Origin: Membranipora membranacea
Taxonomy: Eukaryota; Bryozoa; Gymnolaemata; Cheilostomatida; Membraniporidae
DNA: 60,000 nucleotides
Direction: 5' to 3'
Assembly: GCA_914767715.1 (NCBI GenBank)
Contig: OU612071.1
Coordinates: 24,179,681 to 24,239,680 of the forward strand
Shown one piece after another: positions 21,982 to 32,700 of this stretch. The notes under the pieces are model-generated. The model made no database searches. It saw only the letters and a list, made by a program, of their open reading frames with translations, and was not told the origin of the DNA. The position numbers were made by a program, and so were the translations under genes. Positions within the stretch are counted from its first letter, which is position 1. Every line of letters begins with the position of its first letter.

Positions 21982-24900
21982 AGGTAGCTGTTATTGAACT
22001 CACGTCTGATGGCTGGTATGTTGAAATAAAAATTTAGATTAATGGCAGATTCTCCAGTTACCAATTTTGTCACCACTAATCTTTGCTCACCGGTCATCAG
22101 CTGTAGTACTGCCAAGTATGCATCTATCAAGTATGAGAAAAGTTATTCTTAGTTGCAGGTTTGGATTGTCTCCAACAGTATAATTCATGAAGCACTCTTT
22201 GCAAACTCTTATTTCCCAATTTTGGCTTCACATCACTGAGAACAGTTAAGCTTAGACTTGCCTTCATCAAGAACATGTTGTAGGATCACATTTTCTGCGC
22301 CTATCCTTCTCACAGTGAAAACACGCTCGTCAGCCAAGAACTTATCACTGCAACCTTTGTTGGTTCCGCTTGAGTTCTGGCATTTTGGATCCTCTGGCAA
22401 TAAACTACTCTGTCCTGTGTAATCCTAAAGTGTATATAAGACATTTTGAACAGAGGAGAGAAAACTCAGTAAAACACAATTTTTCATTCTATAATGAAGA
22501 TTCTTTAACAAGTTCGCATTGAGCTCCATCCAGGCTTTGCCAGAAATGTTTTGGGTAATATAAGACGATAATCTTATGCATCGCACCTAAAAGACTAATT
22601 ATCGACAACGAGTTCACCATTGTTAAATTTATCTTCTTGCTGACTAGAACCCTACCTTGGTGACTACACTTGTGTATTTCACAAGTATCCTCTTATTATC
22701 TGCACCTTCCATCACCTCCGTCTCATTTCTCAATACCTGACCTGATGCCCGGTCGTAATTCACAAACGCATATCGCTGCAAAGTATACAAATTTACAAAT
22801 AAATCTCGTAAATTTAAAAGATGGCATTGTCAATGTTTATAACCATCCACTTTTGTTATATTATACAAGTCGTTTTATTTGTATGGAATATAATTGTGAA
22901 ATGATAAATATATGCTGTTATTATTGTAATCCTTCTAATACTTGTAGGGGTGGTATGACTGAGATGCTGAGGTGGATAGTCGGAGAATAAGTAAGAAGCT
23001 GGTACACCATGTTAAAAAAGTTTAGCATCATAAACCTGTTGCCATAACTACAAAATGTTTAAAACAAGCCGTAAAAATGTATAAATCAACCTCAAATAAC
23101 TGCATTAGATTATTTGCCGAATAGGCAACCCACCTCTGTTCCAGGTATTCTTATGGTGACTGCTTCTTCAGTGATGTAGTCATAATTCTCGTTGCACCCT
23201 CGATAAAGCTGAAACTGACTGATCTCAAAATCTGAAATAGACATGGGAGAATGGATTAACCACAGAATAAGAACAATTTATAATGGTAAACATAGTGCAA
23301 TTCTTTGGTGGCTGCTCACTGGACTCTGCTGTTCGAGCTAACCAGCCCTAGCAATCACCAATCACCAAATCATCAATGGGGCTTTGGCATGCTTGAATGA
23401 AGTTTAGCCAGCTTGGGTAGGGCAGGTTGGTGGAAATTGGTAGTGCCAGCACCGTCAGTTCAAGCCTTTGACCATACATCACACTGTGTTTATCACTGGC
23501 TGTAACTGAAGAGCGGTTGTGAGACACAGTAGGTCATATGCCACTATAAACGACCTACTCGAGTTGTGTAGGGCAATGACATGTACTTATCATATATTTT
23601 GGAATATTGAGTGTCTGCCTAAAAACCATAAGCCAAACAAAAAGCCATATCCCTTGACACTCTTTAGTCCTCTCACCATCATTCTCATATTGCCATGAAA
23701 ATGTGGCTAAGTTCCAATGATTTCACCGGAGAAGAAAGCTATTGAATTTGATGGTATTTCCAATGAATTGGAATTACAGTACAGTCACTAACTTGTCAGT
23801 GTAGTTTGACATATCAGGGTTTTAATTTTTCTGGCCTATCACTGCTGGCTTCAGTAGTAATAACTATCCGTCTCAATGTAAACACTCACTTTTTGACACA
23901 GAGGTAGATTGGATGCCGGCTCTTATCTGTTTATCGGCGGAAGGTGACAAGTACAGTCTGCTGCTCAAGTCATCTGGGAGATGAAACAGGGTAAGATGTC
24001 AGTAAGGGTATAAATTTAGCTAGGAATGTTGACATGCTCATATTTCAATCTCACCAAAATTTACTACTTATGATGAGAGAGTACAGTTTGGGAAAATTGA
24101 TTATATACATCTTTTTTTTGTACATTCATAAAGAAAAGAATTTCAGGGTACAGAAACCCTACTTATAGGCTAAAAATCTACCAAGAGCCTAACACATGCT
24201 ATAGCCAGGCAGTTATTTATGATAAAGTTGTGTCAAATTTGCATGGTATGAAATTTCAATGACCTATCGATGGTGGAAATAGTGCCTCCCATATGCCTCC
24301 CACTTAACCATGTAGATCATCTGATTATTTTTAATCATGAAAATCTGACATAACTTTGTCACAAGTAATTGCCATACTATAACAGGAATTGGTCTCATTC
24401 TACCAACCTTGCTGATCTTGGCCTGAGCCGGATACGACGCTACGTCTTTTCCGATAATAGTTATGACTTGTGAAGCTGATACTTCCATTGTATGTTGAGA
24501 ACTTGATGAGGTAGTCGTACAGAGACCAGAAGGATTGAGCCATCTGATATGTAGGACCGCTGTTAAGTGGGTTCAGGTAAAGATTGGACACAGATCCTAA
24601 AAAAATAATTTTATGACACAGGAATGTGATACAAATCAGGGAAGATATTCAAAATCAAAACACATAATAAGGGTTTCAACATAATATTTGCTAACATATT
24701 TTACATCAACTTTCTTTATTTCTGAATCCAATCTTAGAATGCAGGCTAGCATAGTAAGATTCTCCCGTCCTAAAAGTAGAAAAAATATTTTGACCAATTT
24801 TATTTCATTCTTTGTTGACCTGGAATACATATTCTATGAAGTTAGAGTGTTTCCAACATTGCAGAAGAAAATCACAACTACCCACCATGAAGTGCAATAA

Positions 24901-27430
24901 GAGTAGATATGATGGATCACATATGGTATCGGAGTCAGAATGATATCAGGGTTTAGCTGTTTAAGTTATATAACGTACTTGGCATGAGTAGGATGTTGAC
25001 AACTTACTCAGAGAGATACGATCAGATGAAGCTCCAACACTATACACAAAAAGTCTACTGTCCCCACATCCAGTTATGCTACCAGTATTCATCTTAAGTG
25101 AAGAAAATGGTGTCAGAGTTAATGAAAGGATTACTTCCAGGTCACATGAAATTATCAGCTTGAATTGGCAACTGACCCAATCTCGAAATATTATACATCA
25201 TCTTCATGCTAAAATTATTTTAGTTATTTTAGAAACACTATCATACCTATCATTGATCAATACAAACAGGAAGCACCCATTGGCTAAGCTTGGTTATCAT
25301 TTTAAACGTGCAGGTAGACAAGACATCACTCATTGTTGGGCTATTATTTCTTGGCAAGGTCATCATTTAAGCCTGAGGGTACAAACTGTTACCGTAGTCA
25401 TTGCAGAAGATGAAGCTCCACCAGAATCATGTATGTACCTCGTTATTCCGTTGTAACTTGACTCAAGACGTACATGAGGTGTCCCATATCCAGAGTTATG
25501 TACCCACATATCGAATAAAGCTGTAGCAAATCAGAACTTTGTGTTATCAACATTGGAGGTTAGCAAATACATGCATACATATAGTTTTAGTCAGTTTGCA
25601 AAATATCTCCAATATTATTGGATGAGACAAAATGTGTCGATTTATCGGTTCCAGTAAATGATTTAATTCATTCAATATGGTAAGTCATCTTCAGCAGCAG
25701 CAGCATCTTCAGAAACCAAAAAATCTTTAACGGCTGTCTTTATTATATTGTGAGAATACAATTCTGAAAAAATGAACAAAATTTAGACTATTAGTTACTA
25801 CTCTAGGGTACATGGAGGCACTCTGAAAAAGAATTCGGTTAATTTCGAACCGTGACTTCCAAAGAATGCTCATACTATTTTGAATAAATGTCCTTCAATG
25901 TTAATGATGTAATCCCTCAAACACGACGTAAAAGTTTATCTCACATCCTGATATTTTGGTGAGTAAATGTTAACTTCCTTATCAAAATCGTTATTGGATT
26001 ACTCGCTTTTTGATTGGTTATCATTATTCTCATTCACTAATTTTCCTTCGAGTGGTAATTTGTATGATATCATCACGCCCTCTATAGAACTAGCCATAAC
26101 AGGATCAGGTTACCAGTGTGACAGTTATGTGTACTGAATGTGGTCTTTTATTAGGACCCTCTTAACATTCTTGTATCAGATAATATTTTCAAAGATGATT
26201 AGGCTATTTTTTCTAATAATAGACTCATGCGATGCAATACGTTTTGCTTGAGTTAATTAGTAAAGGGATGATGATATGAACAACTTTGTTCACAGTTAAT
26301 CATATTTTTTGCCTATCATAACTTCCTGGTGCTTCATTCCTAATGCTCAGCGAGCCTGAAACCGGAACTCAGTGTAATCTTATGATTTTGTAACACATGA
26401 TTTTGTAACCAGCTCGGTCAATATGAACAGTTTAGAACGAAATAAACTCAACTTTCCTTGGTCGCTAGAAAAAAAGACAATCAATCAATCAATTCATGCC
26501 AGTCAAGTACAGAACTACTTGTCCACAACTACGGTAGATCTAAGTTGCTTAACCCGATCTCAAAACAATTAATTTTTTTTGAAATAGAACAGAATGCCCT
26601 CAAGTTTTTTTTCGATTTGAAAGGAAAATCCGTTGAGAAGTTACCTCTTGGGTCACTTTGCCATTGTCCACCCAGTATCTGAAGAGAGTTGCCTTGTACT
26701 GATGCTGGTACTTTGAGATATCTCTTTGTATTGAGATCCTGTAGTCTGAACAGGCCAACATAGTGGTAAGAGACACAACTTCCTTCACCATATACCAACA
26801 AATCTGAAATTTGTAGTATGACAAAAATTATTGTAGGTAACGATTGTTGATCGTTTGCGCGACCTGGAATAAAATAGCGCGACAGCAAAAAAGATTACAC
26901 CTAAAAAGCACATATCACATCACATTTGGGTCAAGGTCAGATTAGATCAGAGTCCCACTGATCACAAGCTGCACTAGACAATGACCACAGATACCGGGTC
27001 AACACTTTTCTGTGTTATTGAAGTTACTAGAATCAGAGGCAGGTGAGAGAGAGGGGAAACTCTATAGCTAGCTGTGAACTCATAGTAAAGTTTAATGAAT
27101 GAGACAACCTATGGTAATAAGCTAGTGACAAATATTTCCTTAAATTGCAAAGAATCAAAGCCTGTGAGGCTGCATGTTGCTGTGAGGCTGCAGTTTGGAC
27201 TTCACTGATGGATAGCCTTGGAATCCTTAGATTCGGCGCCTAATAAAACCTTTTTAACTAGATTGAGTGACAAGCAAATCCCTAAATTGCTGATAACACC
27301 TTATGATTGATAGAGATGGTCAGCATATGGGACACACTGCATGTGATACTCTCTAATATGACTTACCAAGGAGTATGAAGATAAGACTAGCGGCGTATGT
27401 CAGCTTGATGTTAGCCATCTTGTTCATCAT
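21982..27430 (-). CDS. Nine-exon gene for an unrecognised secreted or membrane protein
   Basis: Exons are 27367-27430, 26645-26803, 25393-25520, 25008-25092, 24408-24596, 23890-23973, 23134-23231, 22262-22409 and 21982-22123. Codon phase is conserved across all eight junctions with no stop, about 365 codons in all. Introns are GT-AG, except that intron 8 needs a GC donor (GGCAAGT at 22261). Without that splice the frame ends at TGA 22233-22235. The start at 27430 gives MMNKMANIK, then a hydrophobic run (YAASLIFILLDLLV) that reads as a signal peptide. Exon 5 has a furin-like RKRRS, which would split the precursor near residue 195. Several N-glycosylation sequons (NGS, NSS, NNS) fit secretion. 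Later exons are probably further left, possibly the membrane exon at 16.5-16.7 kb. I do not recognise the family. Confidence 0.75.
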
Positions 27431-27711
27431 TCAAAGTTTTAACTACTCTTGTGTCAAATCACTGTTTCCTCGAATGAGCTTAACAAAGGAATGACAAAAC
27501 TTGCTAAGAGTTGTTAATCAAGTTATAAACAGGTCATGTGATTGCAAATAAACACAATGATATACCAATTGCACGCGTCAATGGGTAAATCATTGATGAT
27601 GAGCGTGATAGAAATTTTGCCAATGTACATTTTGCCAATGCATTTTAGCAATCCCGTTTTGCCAATATCGTTTGCCAATCACATTTGCCCAACTGCCAAT
27701 TGCCCATTAAA
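27431..27711. promoter_or_regulatory. 5' flank of the nine-exon gene, with repeated TTTGCCAAT words
   Basis: About 280 bp separate the start codon from the transposon end. At 27616-27706 the word TTTGCCAAT or a close variant occurs at least five times at 11-18 bp spacing. It could be a decayed minisatellite or clustered CCAAT-like sites. No TATA or initiator could be fixed. Confidence 0.4.
27707..27711. repeat. Target-site duplication, left copy (TTAAA)
   Basis: It matches 37662-37666. Kolobok elements duplicate TTAA. Read as TTAA, the left terminus would be ACCACTG while the right terminus lacks the matching last base, so either one base was lost on the right or the duplication is 5 bp. Confidence 0.8.
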
Positions 27712-27980
27712 CCACTGCTGCCGCAGCTGAGCTTTGCCCAGCAGAGCCACCAGTATTCATAATTAATGGATGAATTTGGCCTCAAAACTATTTGCCAGTG
27801 GCTTTGCATGGAGTTATTAGCTCCTAAGGTAGAAGCTCATAACTTCTGCTAACTTCTGCTAACGCTTTTCGCCATAGTGATGACGAGTTCCGTACTTGAC
27901 CAATCAGGTGCCTTAAAAATCTAGCTGAGATCCAACACTATGATTTATTTGTTTATCCAGGGCGTCACCAATACACCCTG
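27712..27980. repeat. Left terminal inverted repeat of the Kolobok-type element
   Basis: It matches 37393-37661 inverted, near-identical over the outer 246 bp. It contains a doubled AACTTCTGCT word and ends with a diverging segment (GTTTATCCAGG..CAATACACCC). Confidence 0.9.
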
Positions 27981-28044
27981 AACAACAAGAGAGAGAATTA
28001 GTACACAGGTACAGCATTGATAGCAAAATAATTCAACAAACAAC

Positions 28045-29515
28045 ATGTCAGATAAATCTAGCTCAAGAAGAAGCACATCCAGCTCATCTTTTATTGATGA
28101 GGAAAATGTTTTAGGAGTGATGCAGTTGGATCAACCCTGGGTTTGGAGCCTAGAGTGGTAAGAACAAGAAGAGAAAGCAACAGTGATGATGATCAACCTC
28201 AACAGGATGGTGGTGATGATAGAGTACCCCAGGTAAGGTTTGTTATGAATGAAAGAAATTGTGACAGTGTGGATTATTATCTGATGTCACTACTCTACAA
28301 CCAACTCCTTGGTACACTCCAATTCTGCAAACATTCATCATTTCCTGGGACAGACAAGCACTATGCATAGTGTGCTTCATACCAAGGAGTAAAACTTTAC
28401 TCCTTGTTCATATGCTTCCCACTTCAAATTTGTGAAAATAATATTCATGCAAGTTGTTCATGTTGTTGTAATATTTATTTGTCATATAGTGTTTTATGGC
28501 TAAAAAATATACACCCTGGCAATGTTGAAACTTAGGCATGTGACTGGATGAAATTTTGTAAGGCCTGATGTACTCCAGGGGGGGGGAGGGGGGCTCTTTC
28601 AATTAGCAACAGAAAAATAGCAATCTGATTGCTCACTCAGCAAGTACGCGATACCTGCCAGTCATTGAAGGAACTATATATTGTGGGTGAGCGATTTTGG
28701 GTAATTGAAAGACCCCTCCGAGTAACATTACCAAGGAGTTTATACACATTGGTTGTTGTATCATTGAACTTTCTGAGGGCGTTCATTGGTTATACTATAT
28801 AACCAGATTATTCTAAATGCAGCCATGGTGTATTTTCCAGGACATGAATCCAGACTGGTGAAAATGCAGAGGAGTGTGTGTTGTCTGGTCACAACAGGAT
28901 ATGAATCATTGCTGCCGTGATAACCCTGTATGTGATACAAAGAGTGAGGAAGAGTTGGACATACAATGTATTACCGAGTCAACCAATATAAAAGACTTAC
29001 TCCGACCTGCACCCCTCAGGGTAGCTTACACCAACTTCTGTACTCAGCATCGTAAGTAATTCAAAAAAAAGAAAAATAATTATATCTCGAGTAAGACAGG
29101 TGCTTTAATGGAGTCTTATAGCACTCACTTTGTGTCAATTTTTGAGATGCATTGTTCACAACTGTAAGACGTAAACTGACACTAGTCAGGTAACTTCACA
29201 AGGATATGATTCCAAAGGTGACTTATTCTACTAACATTTTTTATTTTAGCACAGAGACAGCCTGATGCAACAACACTTGTGCCAAACAACATTTGGAGCC
29301 AGGATGCCATCGGCAGACTCCACAGAAGGCAACAACGCCTATCTGGCTATCGCCAGATAATATTCTTCACCTACCCATATATTGGCAAAGGCCAACGAAG
29401 ACCGTTGCCCTCATGCATTTACATGATGATAAGGGCAACATATCCAGACACTGACAATGATGAGGAATTTGCCAATGCTGACTTCAGTGTCTATGTACCT
29501 GAGCTGAATGATTAA
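28045..29515 (+). pseudogene. Transposon-borne gene with P2X7-receptor-like intracellular domain (disrupted)
   Basis: There are three exons: 28045-28232, 28841-29051 and 29250-29515, with phase-matched GT-AG junctions for the latter parts. Exon 1 opens with MSDKSSSRRSTSSSSF and ends in an acidic tract (SNSDDDQPQQDGGDD). These lie in different frames, so one base is missing or extra near 28130. Exon 2 holds a Cys-rich zinc-binding-like cluster (KCRG.., CCRDNPVC, QCITES). Exon 3 has GYRQIIFF..GKGQRRPLPSCIYMMIRATYPD, matching the core of the P2X7 intracellular (ballast) domain as found in many transposon proteins. There is no membrane segment or ligand domain. A TGA at 28859-28861 sits exactly where relatives have Cys (DW-C-KC). 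The role in transposition is unknown. It may bind metal or nucleotide or act as an accessory factor. Confidence 0.7.
28584..28719. repeat. Small foldback element in the P2X7-like gene intron
   Basis: GGGGCTCTTTCAATTA on the left returns inverted on the right as TAATTGAAAGACCCC. The interior is non-coding and next to a G-run. ACCAAGGAGT words also recur, inverted and direct, at 28310-28410 and 28733. Confidence 0.45.
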
Positions 29516-29798
29516 TATAGTTTTCACAAAATTACATTTGAAGTTACCCAATACACTATATCGAACTATATTTACATGTAAGTGCAACGTATAAGGTTGA
29601 ATAAAATTTGCCAACAGATTTCTTCTGGTTTGCCAGGAACAATACTATAGCTATAGTAATAATATAATATGATAAAAATGATGCTATACATATATCTTAC
29701 ATAATTTTACTAACATAACGTAATGCAATAATATAACATATTATTACATTACATTGTAACAGCTTATTCATATGTACATAAATATTTACATTTGATAC

Positions 29799-32700
29799 TC
29801 AATCAGATTTCTTTGTTAGGGCCTTTCCTTTCCTTGTCTTTTTAGTTACAACGACCTTGCTACCAGTCTCACTATCAGTCTCGCTCTCATCTGCGCTCCT
29901 TTTCAAAGCTTCTAACTGACCTTTTCTCTTCCTTGTTACTGGTCCTGAGGTTGAAGCTATGGGAGATAACTCCTGAGGAACTGTGGATCTTGTAATTGGT
30001 TTAGCTATGGTAGGTTTGGGTTTGGCAGGTTTTGGATTGGCTTTGGTGGCTTTTGGTTTGGCTTTGGTGGCTTTAGCTTTGGTCAGGTCTGCAAGCTTCT
30101 TCTCCATGTAGTTTGCAGCTCACCTCTTCTTCGCTTGGCCATCTCCTCCTCAACTTCATCATATGAGCTGAAAGATGGGCCTTTTTATGCCATTGTAGGT
30201 GGCTCAATGTCACCAGTAGTAGGTTTGGTACCATCTTTCAGGTGGCGGTCTAATGATTCCATTAAATCATCCATGTATTCTGTAAATACAACAAATCATA
30301 TCGGATATAAAAATATATCATTATGTTGGATTTGGAACTCGCCCTCCTCGTATCATAGTCGATGAGGTAAATTAACTAGATAATACATAACCACAGTAGC
30401 TGATGATAAATTATAACACCTGCTTGGCTTTGTAACTTTTGTAAGCAGTTTCTCTCAAAAATCTAGATTATAATTTCAGTGCTCATGGGAAAATAAGCGC
30501 TTTATAGCTTTCAGCAACTTGGAAAACTTTGTGATGTCTTCATCAATGCACTTTGATCTAGGAGCTTTACATAAGACTTACTAAATGTTGGGTCATCACG
30601 GATGTGTTGAATGGTCGGTATCAGCTTGGTGGCCTTCGACCTCTGTATCCGTCTTAATGGTGTACCATCCTTGGCCAGTTTGATGGGTCGCTGGCAATTC
30701 TCGTTGTGATGGAGAATTGTGATTTGTGTTCTATAATCACAAAAGAGTTCATTGCATTACTAAACTCAAAATTAGCTGATGTCTGATGATTTAGCTTATC
30801 AGATCATATTGGTGCTTTTCAGGGGTGTTTAGCGGGACAGCCGCCATTCCAATCTTCGGAGTATCAGGCCGAGCTATGATTATGTCAAACTGTGTTGCTG
30901 ACCTACTGAATTAATAGCATAAAAAACACACAAATGAAACATAAAATACTATCAATCATGTGATATAGTGCATACAAACTCAAATTTTGTTTAATTTTCT
31001 TACCTTGACAGCATACCGGAATAGGAGAAACCCTCCATCTTAGGAGCATTATGGTTTACTTGGCTGTGGAAACCCTCGAGCTCGCTGGTGGCTTCCTGAC
31101 TGGCCATATTGATTGCCTCGACAAAGGTCTTCTCCCACATGACCTTCCGTACTTCTCCATCAAGTGGGGATTCTGCAATATAATCATACATATGGGTTCA
31201 AAGTCATTATCAATAACTTTGAATATTGTGTATTAGGTATTCAACACCAAGTCTATAGACAAAACACTGATGCTGTGTGTTTTGTCTATGATGAGGATCA
31301 GACATCAATAACAAACAAATCTGATTTTGGAGGACCAGACTACGGTCGCCACTCCAAATTATAACCATGATCTAGATCCGCCCGCCAGTTTGTCAGAGCC
31401 CTAATAAAATTAAAATAACGCCAGATGCCAGTTGGAAATATAAATATAAAATATTTTAGCTCCTGGTCAATTTACCAAGTAAAATATAAAGTATAATACC
31501 GCTAAACGCCTGTCAATTCCCTTTATGTATGAACATGTTATGCATGATATATAATCTTTTTTACCTATGGTGACTCAATATGGATGAAGAGAAAAAAATA
31601 AAACATGAACATAAAAGTTTCTCTACTAAGTTGGATTTCATTTGAAGTTAGTTGACCTAGCAAACATTGATCTCTAGGATGTTTTTTCAAGTTCAGAATT
31701 TATACTGGTTATATGTATGTATTTGTGATCTACTTAGATCAGTGAGAGAGTGAGGGAGGGAGAGAGGCAGAAAATGAAATGGATTTTTCCTCCATTTGTG
31801 TTCATGGTATATAGATAATAAAGATTTTAACTCAAGCTGTTTTATAGGGCTAAAAATATAAAAGTGAAAAAACACCTACAAATCTGCCTACTGTCTTATA
31901 TATCAAGGTATTAATTTGGAGTAGCCTAAAAACTTTTGATTATGAACTTGCAACATTTTTCTTACCTGGAACTATATACTCGACAACTAATTCCTCTCCG
32001 TCTTCATTGTACAGGGTTTCTGGGGATTCATGCTCACATTTAGTGAAGCCATCAAAGTTATGGTCGTGGATGTCACAGATGTGGTTGGAGCAAGACTTCC
32101 AATAGCCGATCCGTCTGGCACCAGGACTGGTGTTCTTTATGACGTACCACAGATGAGTAATTATTGATGGAATCCAGCGTGCAATCATCTTGAAACCAAC
32201 TTTTCGTGAAGCCAAATTGTTGAGTTTCTTTCTGAGACCTGCAAAAAAACCATTGCATTATTATTATTTCATGACACAGAGAGGATAGCCTGCTACGCAT
32301 AAAAATGCATTGCCAGTTGGTGATTTTTTCCATCTGTCATTTGCATTGTTCTATTTTCCAAAATTTGTTAAACAAATATTTTGTTGCATGGGGTCATTGG
32401 GAATCATGAACCTATTTCCGGTGTTGTATAATTTTCCCAATAGAAGCAAAATGATTTGATATGTGCATGAAAACAAACATTACCTTTAGTGAGATGCCAT
32501 GTGTCAAAAAAGTGCTGAACTTCACTCCACTTAGTCTTCATGTACGATCTTATGCTGACATGCCTATCAGTGGTGACAGAGGCAACTTTTACATTTTTGT
32601 CGTCCAGATCCTTCCGGCACCTTATCATCCCTTCCAACTCCATAGCTGAGGATGAAGTTGTCTCAGTACACTGTAATAAAGGGTAGAGTTAGTTACTAAG

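Noticed and set aside
28859-28861. Selenocysteine at the TGA of the P2X7-like gene
   Set aside because: No SECIS-like structure seen, and the same gene has a separate frameshift, so a simple nonsense mutation is the better reading.
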